DNA of 64,000 bases from Olleya sediminilitoris (GTDB taxonomy: Bacteria > Bacteroidota > Bacteroidia > Flavobacteriales > Flavobacteriaceae), in the NCBI RefSeq assembly GCF_016785945.1, contig NZ_JAEMEF010000002.1, positions 186,001 to 250,000 on the forward strand, given 5' to 3'. A program made the translations under genes and the position numbers. Below the pieces are notes generated by a model. That model made no database searches. It worked only from the letters and a program-made list of their open reading frames with translations, and was not told where the DNA came from. Within the stretch, counting starts at the first letter, position 1; the number at the start of each line of letters is the position of its first letter. This document shows positions 17,033 to 26,040 of the stretch, piece by piece.

Positions 17033-17749
17033 ATGAAAACCGTTTTACATAAAGCCTCAGACAGAGGATTCGCTAACCATGGATGGTTACAAGCCAATCA
17101 CAGTTTTAGTTTTGCTAATTTTTTTGATGCCGAAAAAATACAATTTGGAGCATTACGTGTATTGAATGATGATGTTATAGCACCAAGTATGGGTTTTAGT
17201 ACACATCCTCATGATAATATGGAAATTATAACTATCCCGTTAAAAGGTACTTTAAAGCATAAAGACTCCATGGGAAACCAGTGGGAAACAATTAAAGCAG
17301 GAGAAGTACAAGTGATGAGTGCTGGAAGTGGTTTATTACATTCTGAAATGAATGCTAATACAGATGAATATCTGAGTTTGTTTCAAATATGGATCATTCC
17401 AAATAAAAGAAATGTAGAACCTAGATATGATCAACAGTTTTTTAAAGCTGAAGATAGGCAAGGTCAATTACAAACCCTAGTAACCTCAATAGACACTAAT
17501 GACCAAGGTTTAAAAATTCATCAAGACGCTAAGCTATCTAGGATAGATTTAAATCAAGAACAAAAATTTACTTATAACACTAAAACGCTTAAACATGGTA
17601 CATATGTTATGGTTATTTCTGGCGAGGTTGAAATTAATGAGAAAACTTTAAAAACAAGAGATGCTATTGGTGTTTCAAATACAAAAAGTTTTAATGTAAT
17701 AACAAATTTAAACAGTCAGTTACTATTTATAGAAGTACCTATGTCTTAG
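17033..17749 (+). CDS. Pirin family protein (YhhW-like)
   Basis: A 238-residue bicupin. The N-terminal cupin has GWLQANHSFSFANFFD, the metal-binding THPHDNMEIITIPLKG and the later LLHSEMN; the C-terminal cupin is degenerate, as usual. Bacterial pirins of this group include YhhW, which has quercetinase activity. Its position after an NADPH:FMN-type reductase and a MarR regulator suggests a role against quinones or flavonoid-like compounds; this is inference from context. The operon ends at the terminator at 17771-17799. Confidence 0.93.
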   Translation: MKTVLHKASDRGFANHGWLQANHSFSFANFFDAEKIQFGALRVLNDDVIAPSMGFSTHPHDNMEIITIPLKGTLKHKDSMGNQWETIKAGEVQVMSAGSGLLHSEMNANTDEYLSLFQIWIIPNKRNVEPRYDQQFFKAEDRQGQLQTLVTSIDTNDQGLKIHQDAKLSRIDLNQEQKFTYNTKTLKHGTYVMVISGEVEINEKTLKTRDAIGVSNTKSFNVITNLNSQLLFIEVPMS

Positions 17750-17770
17750 TATTGTGCAACCCATAAATTA

Positions 17771-17799
17771 AAAAAGCATCCTATTTAGGATGCTTTTTG
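17771..17799 (+). terminator. Rho-independent terminator after the pirin gene
   Basis: AAAAAGCATCCTA/TAGGATGCTTTTT stem with a very short loop and T run. Confidence 0.88.
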
Positions 17800-17846
17800 T
17801 GTTAAATAATCGATATTTGTAATTCACATTTTACTAAAAACAGATT

Positions 17847-18029
17847 ATGGCAATGAATAAAAATACTGTGTTAGCTTGGGCTACCACAATAATGATAATA
17901 GTAGGATTAGCATTAATAGCACTTGGTGCTTTTAGATATGATGATGTAGCAGGTTGGGGTTTTGCAGCAGTAGGCGTAGGTTTTTTTGCTATAGCATGGG
18001 TTTTTTATGCATTAAAAGGACGCGTTTAA
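17847..18029 (+). CDS. CAL67264 family small membrane protein
   Basis: A 60-residue protein made almost entirely of two membrane helices (about residues 8-27 and 34-55) with a short loop RYDDVAGW between them and a basic end KGRV. I recognise it as the small membrane protein family named CAL67264, regularly found directly before ettA in Bacteroidota. Function unknown. It is separated from ettA by 28 bases and probably shares its transcript. Confidence 0.85.
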   Translation: MAMNKNTVLAWATTIMIIVGLALIALGAFRYDDVAGWGFAAVGVGFFAIAWVFYALKGRV

Positions 18030-18057
18030 TTAATATTTAAATTAAAACATTTAAAAA

Positions 18058-19749
18058 ATGTCAGACGATAAAAAAGTAATTTTCTCAATGTCTGGTTTGA
18101 CCAAGACATTTCAAAGTGCACAAACACCTGTACTTAAAAACATTTATTTAAGCTTTTTTTATGGAGCTAAAATCGGAATCTTAGGTCTTAACGGTTCTGG
18201 TAAATCTACCTTATTAAAAATAATTGCAGGAGTAGATAAAAATTATCAAGGTGATGTAGTGTTTTCTCCTGGATATTCTGTTGGATACTTAGAGCAAGAA
18301 CCACAATTAGACGATGATAAAACAGTAATGGAAGTAGTCCGTGAAGGTGCTGCAGAAACCGTTGCTATTTTAGATGAATATAATAAGATTAACGATCAAT
18401 TTGGTTTAGAAGAAGTCTACAGCGATGCAGACAAGATGGAAAAACTAATGAACCGTCAAGCAGAATTACAGGATCAAATTGATGCTTCTGGTGCTTGGGA
18501 GTTAGATACCAAATTAGAAATTGCTATGGATGCATTACGTACTCCAGATGGTGATAAAAAAATTGGTGTACTTTCTGGAGGAGAAAGACGTCGTGTAGCT
18601 TTATGTAGATTACTTTTACAAGAACCAGATGTATTATTGTTAGATGAGCCAACCAACCACTTGGATGCAGAATCTGTACATTGGTTAGAGCATCATTTAG
18701 CACAATATAAAGGAACTGTAATAGCAGTGACTCACGATAGATACTTTTTGGATAATGTAGCTGGATGGATTTTAGAGTTAGATAGAGGTGAAGGTATACC
18801 TTGGAAGGGTAATTATTCTTCTTGGTTAGACCAAAAATCTAAGCGTATGGCTCAAGAAAGTAAAACAGCGTCTAAGCGTCAAAAAACATTAGAGCGAGAG
18901 CTAGAATGGGTTAAACAAGGTGCAAAAGGTCGTCAAACAAAGCAAAAAGCACGTTTGAAAAATTATGACAAATTAATGAGTCAAGACCAAAAGCAATTAG
19001 ACGAAAAATTAGAAATTTATATACCTAATGGTCCACGTTTAGGTACTAATGTAATTGAAGCGGTTGGAGTAAGTAAAGCGTTTGATGATAAGTTACTTTA
19101 TGAAGACTTAAACTTTAATTTGCCTCAAGCAGGTATTGTTGGTGTTATTGGACCTAATGGTGCAGGTAAGACAACAATCTTCAGAATGATCATGGGAGAA
19201 GAAACTCCTGATAAAGGTGAGTTTAAAACTGGTGAGACCGCAAAAGTGTCTTACGTTGATCAAGCTCACTCTAATATTGATCCAGAAAAATCTATTTGGC
19301 AAAATTTTAGTGATGAGCAAGAGTTGGTTTTAATGGGAGGAAAAGAAGTTAATTCAAGAGCTTACCTAAGTCGTTTTAACTTTTCAGGAAGCGAACAAAA
19401 CAAAAAAGTAAAGTTATTATCTGGTGGAGAGCGTAACCGATTACATTTAGCAATGACGCTAAAAGAAGAAGGAAACGTTTTATTATTAGATGAGCCTACC
19501 AATGATTTAGATGTTAATACATTACGTGCTCTAGAAGAAGGTTTAGAAAACTTTGCTGGTTGTGCAGTAGTAATTAGTCACGACAGATGGTTTTTAGATA
19601 GAATTTGTACACACATCTTAGCATTTGAAGGCGACTCTCAAGTCTATTTCTTTGAAGGAGGATTTAGTGAGTACGAAGAAAATAAGAAGAAACGTTTGGG
19701 TGGAGACTTAATGCCAAAGCGTATTAAATATAAAAAGCTAGTAAGATAA
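18058..19749 (+). CDS. ettA: Energy-dependent translational throttle protein EttA
   Basis: A 563-residue ABC-F protein with two nucleotide-binding domains. Domain 1: GLNGSGKST near residue 44, LSGGERRRVALCRLLL near 173, LLLDEPTNHLDAESVHWLE. Linker with basic arm around 250-320 (ERELEWVKQGAKGRQTKQKARL). Domain 2: GPNGAGKTT near 366, LSGGERNRLHLAMTL, LLLDEPTNDLDVNTLRALEE. EttA binds the ribosomal E site and couples translation to ATP level. Length is normal. Codon choice is that of a well-expressed gene. Terminator at 19770-19799. Confidence 0.95.
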   Translation: MSDDKKVIFSMSGLTKTFQSAQTPVLKNIYLSFFYGAKIGILGLNGSGKSTLLKIIAGVDKNYQGDVVFSPGYSVGYLEQEPQLDDDKTVMEVVREGAAETVAILDEYNKINDQFGLEEVYSDADKMEKLMNRQAELQDQIDASGAWELDTKLEIAMDALRTPDGDKKIGVLSGGERRRVALCRLLLQEPDVLLLDEPTNHLDAESVHWLEHHLAQYKGTVIAVTHDRYFLDNVAGWILELDRGEGIPWKGNYSSWLDQKSKRMAQESKTASKRQKTLERELEWVKQGAKGRQTKQKARLKNYDKLMSQDQKQLDEKLEIYIPNGPRLGTNVIEAVGVSKAFDDKLLYEDLNFNLPQAGIVGVIGPNGAGKTTIFRMIMGEETPDKGEFKTGETAKVSYVDQAHSNIDPEKSIWQNFSDEQELVLMGGKEVNSRAYLSRFNFSGSEQNKKVKLLSGGERNRLHLAMTLKEEGNVLLLDEPTNDLDVNTLRALEEGLENFAGCAVVISHDRWFLDRICTHILAFEGDSQVYFFEGGFSEYEENKKKRLGGDLMPKRIKYKKLVR

Positions 19750-19769
19750 GTTTACTAGTTTATATAAAT

Positions 19770-19799
19770 AAAAAAGCCTGCAATTTGCAGGCTTTTTTA
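19770..19799. terminator. Bidirectional terminator between ettA and the MBL lipoprotein gene
   Basis: AAAAAAGCCTGCAA/TTGCAGGCTTTTTT, a strong symmetrical hairpin with A and T flanks usable from both strands. Confidence 0.9.
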
Positions 19800-19854
19800 T
19801 TTATATATGGTAATCAATCTGATTTATAATTTTATTGAAATCATTTTATATTCA

Positions 19855-20637
19855 CTATTTCTCAGGATACCAATCTAACTGCACCACTTCAATATCAGGA
19901 TTCGCTTCATTTACTATAGTTTTAAATTTGTCTACATCACTTAGTCCTTCAGTACCTCTGTAATGATAAGGATAGACTTGTTTAGGTTTAAAATCTAATA
20001 CAGCACTTGCAGCACTGTCAACAGTCATGGTGTAAGGTAAATTCATACATACAAAAGCTTTGTCTATACTAGTCAGTTGTCTCATTTCTGGTATATCTTC
20101 AGTATCACCAGAGATGTAAATACGTTCTTTATTAATCGTTAATATATAACCATTACCACGACCTTTAGAGTGAAATTTTAAAGCTTCTTCACGTAAATTA
20201 TACATAGGTATAGCTTGTATGGTAACACTGTTAATCATGGTTACATCATCATTAGCTAAAACACTGTAATTTGGTTTAAAATCTTCAGTAAATTTATCAA
20301 CAACAGCTTGAGGTGCAACAACCATAGCATTGCTTAAATCTAAAGCTTTTAAAGTTTCTAGATTTAAATGGTCACCATGTATATCTGTAATTAATACTAA
20401 AGTTGGTGATTTTTGTCCTTCAAAAGCAGCTTTTCCACCTGTTGGATCCACATAAATTGTTTCTTTACCATAGTTTAAAACCATAGTAGCATGGCTTATA
20501 GGTGTGATTTTTAAAGTATTTTCAACAGGAATTTCAGTTTTAGTTTCAGTTAATTCAGCAACATTAGTTTTTGTTTCTTTTTTACAACTAATTAATATTA
20601 AGGTTGTTGCTATTAAGGTTAGCGTGATTTTTTTCAT
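19855..20637 (-). CDS. Metallo-beta-lactamase-fold hydrolase, lipoprotein
   Basis: A 260-residue exported protein. The N terminus MKKITLTLIATTLILISCKK is a lipoprotein signal with Cys18 as lipidation site. The mature part has the UPF0173-like metallo-beta-lactamase fold: LITDIHGDHLN (the first His of HxHxDH is Asp), ISGDTEDIPEM and YPYHYRG. It resembles the cytosolic hydrolase at 6252-6929 in fold but is the exported branch. Substrate unknown. Convergent with ettA, divergent from the coiled-coil gene at 20806. Confidence 0.88.
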   Translation of the reverse strand: MKKITLTLIATTLILISCKKETKTNVAELTETKTEIPVENTLKITPISHATMVLNYGKETIYVDPTGGKAAFEGQKSPTLVLITDIHGDHLNLETLKALDLSNAMVVAPQAVVDKFTEDFKPNYSVLANDDVTMINSVTIQAIPMYNLREEALKFHSKGRGNGYILTINKERIYISGDTEDIPEMRQLTSIDKAFVCMNLPYTMTVDSAASAVLDFKPKQVYPYHYRGTEGLSDVDKFKTIVNEANPDIEVVQLDWYPEK

Positions 20638-20805
20638 TTTAAAAGTTTTGTTTTAAAGGTACTTACTTTTTTTTCTTTTAAATAATTTGTAACAATTTTA
20701 TAACAAATAATACTGATAATATGAGCAACAAATATTTTCACAACTAATATTTTTTAACGAAATTGCTTTCAATAAATTTATCCAACCTTAAAAACTAAAA
20801 TATAT

Positions 20806-22143
20806 ATGTCTGATGATTTTGATTTATTAGAAACAAACTCTAATGAAAAAACCGAAAAAGTAGATGTCAATTGGGGAAAAGCAATTGATACCATGAAATC
20901 TAAACTAGCACAAGAGGACGATCCAGAAAGTCGTCAAAAAATCTTGAATGCGACATTAGATGACGTTGTCGGAATGGCAGAAAAAGATCGTACTACACTT
21001 TTAGATGCTATTAAAGATTTAACAGATTACCAAGACGAGGTTGGTATTCTTTTTGAACGTTTTTCATCTTTAAACGAGACAGAACAAAAAGTCATTGACG
21101 ATGCTCAAAAAGCATTAGAACGTTCTAAAATAGAATTAGAAGATGCACAAAACAAACCAGACACTTGGTGGAATAACCTTTGGGGACGCAAAAGCAAAAT
21201 TAAAGCTGCCGAAAAAGCTGTAGAAACTGCCGAAAAAGTAAGAGCAGGAGCAGACAACAAAGCAAAAGCTATGTTCCAAGAGCGTATAGAAAGTGCAGAT
21301 ATCCAAACCTTATTAAGTGAACTGTCATACAAATCTCAAGCAGCAGTAACACGTCTTAAAAACCGTGAGGTAGAAATCAAAGAAGTAGAAGATAAGCTAC
21401 AAGTAGCAATAGTAGAAGCCTCTAAAAACCATACCAAAGCCTTAGAGAAAAAAGCAGAGACAGAAACTAAACTAGAAACACAATACGCTTTACTAAAGCA
21501 AGCACGTCAAGCCTTAGAAGAAGTTGCAGATAAACAATCTACAGAATACTCTGAAGCATTATCAAAAGTAACAAAACTAGAGCAAGAAGTAGAAGAGTTA
21601 GAAGGACTTAAAAATGCTTACACAACACTAGCAGCATCAAAAGATAGCTTTGTGCACAAGCATAATTTAACAATAAAAGTATTAACATCATTACGTAGTA
21701 ATCTACAAACACATCGTGCAAAATTAAAGTCAGATACAGAAGAGCGTCTTAAATATTACGACGGTTATGTAGTGGCATTAAAAGCACGTACAGATCAAGA
21801 GTTTGCTGCTATTTTAGAGCATTTAGGAGTTAAAACAGATGAGCATATTGGAGAGACCTTAGCATCAATGCATACCGCAAGTGCAAAAGCACGTCAAGAG
21901 ATGATGGACAACATTCCAGTACACGAAAAAGTTATGCAAGGTGTATACCGTAGTTATGCAGAAGCGTTACAGGAAATCAGAGCTAAAGATGTAGATATCC
22001 AAAAGAATTTTGCAGACCGTTATGGTATTGACATGAAAGAGATTTTTGAAGAATATTACAACTCTGACAATGCACCTTCAGGAGACGATGCACCAGCAGG
22101 AGCACCAAAACCAGAAGCATCAAACGACGATTTGTTATCTTAA
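20806..22143 (+). CDS. Large coiled-coil protein, first gene of the AAA+ locus
   Basis: A 445-residue, very acidic and helical protein without signal or membrane segment. Residues about 100-300 are long coiled coils rich in A, E, K and Q (KIKAAEKAVETAEKVRAGADNKAK; VEIKEVEDKLQVAIVEASKNHT; ATKLEQEVEELEG-like heptads). A WWNNLWG patch near residue 121 could be an amphipathic membrane contact. The C-terminal 30 residues are disordered and acidic (DDLLS end). Databases sometimes call such proteins microtubule-binding, which is not meaningful here. It heads eight same-strand genes including an AAA+ ATPase; an oligomer-forming partner of that ATPase is my inference. Codon use suggests high expression. 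Confidence 0.8.
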   Translation: MSDDFDLLETNSNEKTEKVDVNWGKAIDTMKSKLAQEDDPESRQKILNATLDDVVGMAEKDRTTLLDAIKDLTDYQDEVGILFERFSSLNETEQKVIDDAQKALERSKIELEDAQNKPDTWWNNLWGRKSKIKAAEKAVETAEKVRAGADNKAKAMFQERIESADIQTLLSELSYKSQAAVTRLKNREVEIKEVEDKLQVAIVEASKNHTKALEKKAETETKLETQYALLKQARQALEEVADKQSTEYSEALSKVTKLEQEVEELEGLKNAYTTLAASKDSFVHKHNLTIKVLTSLRSNLQTHRAKLKSDTEERLKYYDGYVVALKARTDQEFAAILEHLGVKTDEHIGETLASMHTASAKARQEMMDNIPVHEKVMQGVYRSYAEALQEIRAKDVDIQKNFADRYGIDMKEIFEEYYNSDNAPSGDDAPAGAPKPEASNDDLLS

Positions 22144-22159
22144 AATTATTATAGCGTTT

Positions 22160-22190
22160 CCTACTTTAGCTTTTAACTAGCTAAAGTAGG
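22160..22190. repeat. 11-bp inverted repeat, first part of a structured intergenic element
   Basis: CCTACTTTAGC (22160-22170) pairs perfectly with GCTAAAGTAGG (22180-22190) across a 9-base loop. No T run follows, so it is not a standard terminator. It could partially insulate the coiled-coil gene from the genes downstream by RNA processing or stability. Confidence 0.7.
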
Positions 22191-22320
22191 TCAGGCTTTA
22201 CGTTATATCTTTTGCAAAAAAAAAGCAAAAGGATGCCACTACAATCCTTAACGCGCTTACTCAAAGACTTACTCAGACTATTTAAACCTTAGTTTTAGTC
22301 AATAATTACAATTATTATCA
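22191..22320. repeat. Candidate intergenic repeat element with a second hairpin and direct repeats
   Basis: After the first hairpin comes CTTTTGC-A9-GCAAAAG (about 22209-22231), then AACGCGC, then CTTACTCA twice (22256-22263 and 22268-22275). The composition and nested hairpins resemble repeated extragenic elements of flavobacterial genomes; I infer this and cannot show other copies in this window. Confidence 0.4.
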
Positions 22321-22329
22321 AAAAATAAA

Positions 22330-23385
22330 ATGAGTATAAACCACATTGTCACACCATTAGATTCTGCAATACTAGACAGTAAAGAGCAATATGTTTTTTA
22401 TCATAAAAAAGTAGATTTTGCACTAAAAGAATTAATAGTTGGCGTACAACAAAACGGGTTATGCACACCACAAGAAGTTGTGTTTTTTAAGCAATATTGT
22501 GATCTGTTATTATATTCTATAGAAGCCATGCGTGTCAAGTACATGTATGATGAAGAAGATAACATGAAGGTGGATGTTACTGACTCAGGTTTTCCTAATT
22601 ATCTAGAATTTAGATACCTTTTTAACGACTTGTCATTACGAGATAATTATTTAAACAAACTTAAAGACGTATCAGAACTTCAAGACGAATTTTTAGATCA
22701 ATTACTTCGTAAAAAACAACCCGTAAAACGCGATAAATTATACCAAGCAGCATCAATAGTTTATTATACTTCAGTAGAGCAGCAATATATTTTTAACCGT
22801 TTTGTACAAGGAAAAATAATAAAAGCACCAGAAAATAGCGAAGCCAAATTTATGACTAGCTGGAGTTTTTATGACGTCTCATTAAACAGACCATTTATCT
22901 GCTTTATGTATTTTGATTATGATGGTAATGATCCACTTAAAGAAAAAGATGACATCTATGAGACACTAAAAGCAGTAGCAGATCGTAAAATGAATATGGA
23001 TACCATGGCTTATGGTATTGATAAACGTTTAAAAAATGTATATCCAAAATATTTTAAGCGTATAGATGTAGGTGCTTTTCATAATGTATTTGCTAAAGAT
23101 GATAATGATTTAACACATACCATACTAGACGCTATTAGTAAAAAAGAAATTCCGTTAGAAGCTTACGCTTTATCCTTAAAAATACACGAAGTATATACAG
23201 GAGGCGAATTTAAAGAAGGTGGATATTTTAAAAAACAAATTCTTCAAAATTGGAGTACACCAATCAAAGAAGGTTTCGTGTTTGCACCACATCGTATTAT
23301 TCAATTATTATACAACAAAAACCCAGAAATTATGAATAAGTTGGCAAAACCACCTTTTCAAGTTTCAGATTTAAAAATCAAATAA
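22330..23385 (+). CDS. Uncharacterised 351-residue protein of the AAA+ locus
   Basis: A soluble, mixed alpha/beta protein that I do not recognise. No signal peptide, membrane segment or coiled coil. The N-terminal half (1-165) is helical with DNYLNKLKDVSELQDEFLDQL; the middle contains TSWSFYDVSLNRPFICFMYFDYDG, likely a beta-rich core; the C terminus ends with FVFAPHRIIQLLYNKNPEIMNKL. It lies 186 bases after the coiled-coil gene, downstream of a structured intergenic region, and 63 bases before the AAA+ gene, so it is probably an adaptor or partner of the ATPase (inference from context only). Confidence 0.75.
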   Translation: MSINHIVTPLDSAILDSKEQYVFYHKKVDFALKELIVGVQQNGLCTPQEVVFFKQYCDLLLYSIEAMRVKYMYDEEDNMKVDVTDSGFPNYLEFRYLFNDLSLRDNYLNKLKDVSELQDEFLDQLLRKKQPVKRDKLYQAASIVYYTSVEQQYIFNRFVQGKIIKAPENSEAKFMTSWSFYDVSLNRPFICFMYFDYDGNDPLKEKDDIYETLKAVADRKMNMDTMAYGIDKRLKNVYPKYFKRIDVGAFHNVFAKDDNDLTHTILDAISKKEIPLEAYALSLKIHEVYTGGEFKEGGYFKKQILQNWSTPIKEGFVFAPHRIIQLLYNKNPEIMNKLAKPPFQVSDLKIK

Positions 23386-23448
23386 ATAGACTAAACAGTT
23401 TAAGTTTTTAGTATTAAAATTATTAACTGTTAACAGAAAACCCAAAAC

Positions 23449-25404
23449 ATGGAACACAATTCAACTTTCCCTATAAAAAAATCAGAATTAGACGTTTTAC
23501 GTGACGAAGCTTCATCATATTTAAAAAGTATAAGTTGGGAGCAAGGTGGACGTGCTAAAAACAAAGATAAAGAAGCAAAAGACGAGTCTATTTTATTGTA
23601 CTTATCTAAAGCCAATAATGGGTCTTCAACGTCAATAACTTCGGTTTCTAAAACCATTTTAGCATTAAAAAAACGATTATTACCAGATTCGGTAGCCATA
23701 CCAATTCTTTTAAATCAAACATTATATGCTGTTCAAGAAGGTTTAACCTTAGGGATTTGGATTAAAGATAGTTATTATGATGCCTCAGGTTTATCTAGTT
23801 TAAGCGAGCGTAAATCGACATTTGATACTGATGGTAAACGTGAATATGAAAGTAAAATGCAAACCGCAAGTGCTTTTATGTTATTTGCTTCAGCGTATAA
23901 AATTTTACATTTATTAAAACCTCATGCTTCAGACGATTTAAGTGTAATGAAGCAAAAATTTGCAGGTATACCAGAATTGTCATTACTATCACCATTAAAA
24001 GCTATATCTTGTGCGTTGTTTTATTATGATAAATATTTAGCACATCCTGATATTGTTAAGTCAGATAAAGATGTTGCTGATTTTACAGTAGTGTTTTTTG
24101 AAGCTTTAATAGACGAGATTAACTTACGTAAAAGTAGCCTAGATTTTACAGAAACAATTGTTGATAGAACTTATAAATTAGAAAATAGCGATTTTGCTAT
24201 TTCTGGTTGGGAAAACACATTTCAAGGCACAGCAAAAAGTATTGAATTTAATAAAATTAAATTTGAACAAATTGTTGGTAACAGAGATGCAAAACACTTT
24301 TCTAGACGTTTAACAGAGCGTATGTTAAGCTATGATTTTGAAGCAAAGAAAAATCCTTTTCAAGAGCTTGGTGGATTTATGCCAGTTTTTATGGGTTACG
24401 GTATTCCTGGTACAGGAAAAAGTATGTTAATTGCTGCAATAGCAACACGTTTAAAAGAGCATTGTGATAATTTGGATATACCGTTTTTATTTCACCCAAT
24501 GCCTGACACTTTAATTAGTACTTTTCAAGGTGGATCTGCTGAGAAAATGGTAGATTGGATGAAACCAATGCAAGATCCTACAAAATTAATTTTTGCACCT
24601 ATTGATGATGCTGAAAACAATCTACAAGAGCGTACAGCTCAAGGTGTGTCTGCAGGTGTAAAGGAAGTTATTGGTGTATTTTTAAGATATACAGAAGGTG
24701 CTTATGCGGTAAATTACGGTAATAGCTCGATTGGTTTATTTACTAACCTTCCAGAAATGTTAGATAAAGCAGTTATTTCTCGTGTTCAAGGTCGTTTTAA
24801 AATTGATGGAGCAAGAACAGAGCATGATTTTTTAGACCAAGATCATTTATGGTGGAGTAAGTTAGATAAGACTATGCCAGACTTTGTTAATATGCAAGGT
24901 CCTGCAGATTATAAATATTTACAAGATCAAGGTTTAGCAACTAATATGGGAGAAATCTTAAAAGTATCTGAAAAACCTACAGAGTTACGTGTGTTAGAAG
25001 CGTATGACAAAGCCGAAAAACAACATAAAGCTACAGATCATTTATTTTACGCAACTTTATATAAAGAGATTCAAAAAATATTTCCGTTTTTCTCTTCTCG
25101 TGATGTTCGTAACATACAAAGTGCAGTATCATTACGATTAACAGATTTTGATTTAGAACAAAGCTGGTTTGATAATCCAGAAACATATTTCAAAAAAGAT
25201 TACCAAACTAAATTTAACATGTTACAAGAGTTAATGAAGTCTAACATGAAAGGATTAAACTTTTCTGAAATTAGAAGACAAGAAGTAGTGCGTTATTTAG
25301 ATAATGTAGCCACCATTGCAGACACTGATTTTAAACGTAAAGTAGATGCTAGAATAAACCAATTAAATATTGAGACTAAAGCTAGAGAGCAGTTTGGTGC
25401 ATAG
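23449..25404 (+). CDS. AAA+ ATPase, core of the coiled-coil/AAA+ locus
   Basis: A 651-residue AAA+ ATPase. Residues 1 to about 280 form a helical N-terminal domain. The ATPase core has Walker A GIPGTGKS at residues 318-325, a pore-loop-like TFQGGSAEK near 361, an atypical Walker B IFAPIDDAEN (IDDAE at 385-389), sensor 1 FTNLPEM, and an arginine-finger-like SRVQGRF. The FQGGSAEK segment recalls the GESE region of classical Vps4/katanin/FtsH-type AAA proteins. About 200 C-terminal residues are helical. No membrane segment. It probably remodels or disassembles a partner, most likely the coiled-coil protein at 20806. I do not recognise a named family. Confidence 0.85.
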   Translation: MEHNSTFPIKKSELDVLRDEASSYLKSISWEQGGRAKNKDKEAKDESILLYLSKANNGSSTSITSVSKTILALKKRLLPDSVAIPILLNQTLYAVQEGLTLGIWIKDSYYDASGLSSLSERKSTFDTDGKREYESKMQTASAFMLFASAYKILHLLKPHASDDLSVMKQKFAGIPELSLLSPLKAISCALFYYDKYLAHPDIVKSDKDVADFTVVFFEALIDEINLRKSSLDFTETIVDRTYKLENSDFAISGWENTFQGTAKSIEFNKIKFEQIVGNRDAKHFSRRLTERMLSYDFEAKKNPFQELGGFMPVFMGYGIPGTGKSMLIAAIATRLKEHCDNLDIPFLFHPMPDTLISTFQGGSAEKMVDWMKPMQDPTKLIFAPIDDAENNLQERTAQGVSAGVKEVIGVFLRYTEGAYAVNYGNSSIGLFTNLPEMLDKAVISRVQGRFKIDGARTEHDFLDQDHLWWSKLDKTMPDFVNMQGPADYKYLQDQGLATNMGEILKVSEKPTELRVLEAYDKAEKQHKATDHLFYATLYKEIQKIFPFFSSRDVRNIQSAVSLRLTDFDLEQSWFDNPETYFKKDYQTKFNMLQELMKSNMKGLNFSEIRRQEVVRYLDNVATIADTDFKRKVDARINQLNIETKAREQFGA

Positions 25405-25440
25405 TTTTAAGTTTTAATACATTAAAGTCAAGTTTTATAT

Positions 25441-26031
25441 ATGAATAACAACCGAATTAAAAATCTTAAAATCAATTTACTTTCTGACCATTGGTATACT
25501 TTAAACAAGTTAACTTATGATTATTTACAAAGTAATGGTCAATGGACAGAGGTTGTTAGAGAATGTTATGATAAAGGTGATGGAGCTGTTATTTTATTGT
25601 TTAATAAAACAAAAAAAACAGTAGTGTTAACCAAACAGTTTCGTATACCCACTTTTGTTAACGGTAATGAAGATGGTTTTTTAATAGAAGCTTGTGCTGG
25701 ACTTTTGGATAATGATTTACCTGAGGATTGTATTAAAAAAGAAGTAAAAGAAGAAACAGGTTATAAAATTGAACACGTAGAAAAAGTAATGGAAGCGTAT
25801 TCTGCACCTGGAGCTGTAACAGAAATTTTACATTATTTTATTGCAGAATACACAGGTGATATGAAAATTAATGAAGGAGGTGGAGCAGTCAATGAAACTG
25901 AAGATATCGAGGTTTTAGAAATGTCTTTTGAATCTGCAGTAAATATGATAAATACAGGCGAAATTAAAGATATAAAAACCATTTGTTTGTTGCAGTATGC
26001 ACAGATAAATAACATATTTATTAATAGCTAG
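25441..26031 (+). CDS. nudK: NudK-like Nudix hydrolase (GDP-mannose/ADP-sugar pyrophosphatase type)
   Basis: A 196-residue Nudix hydrolase aligning along its whole length with E. coli NudK, as I recall that sequence: VRECYDKGDGAVILLFN, VVLTKQFRIPTFVNGNEDGFLIEACAG, and the Nudix box GLLDNDLPEDCIKKEVKEETGY at about 88-109, then SAPGAVTEILHYFIAEY. In E. coli NudK the residue after LLDND is Glu; here it is Leu. The core EVKEE metal-binding glutamates are kept. NudK-type enzymes hydrolyse GDP-mannose or ADP-ribose-like substrates. It is embedded in the AAA+ operon (36 bases after the ATPase, 9 before the next gene), so a nucleotide-linked housekeeping role for that locus is possible. Confidence 0.86.
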   Translation: MNNNRIKNLKINLLSDHWYTLNKLTYDYLQSNGQWTEVVRECYDKGDGAVILLFNKTKKTVVLTKQFRIPTFVNGNEDGFLIEACAGLLDNDLPEDCIKKEVKEETGYKIEHVEKVMEAYSAPGAVTEILHYFIAEYTGDMKINEGGGAVNETEDIEVLEMSFESAVNMINTGEIKDIKTICLLQYAQINNIFINS

Positions 26032-26040
26032 TATAAACTT

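Noticed and set aside
20806-22143. Assignment of the coiled-coil protein to the TelA/toxic-anion-resistance or PspA families
   Set aside because: Length and coiled-coil content are similar but I could not see the family motifs, so I left it unassigned.
22160-22190. Strong hairpin as a Rho-independent terminator
   Set aside because: No T run follows the stem on either strand.
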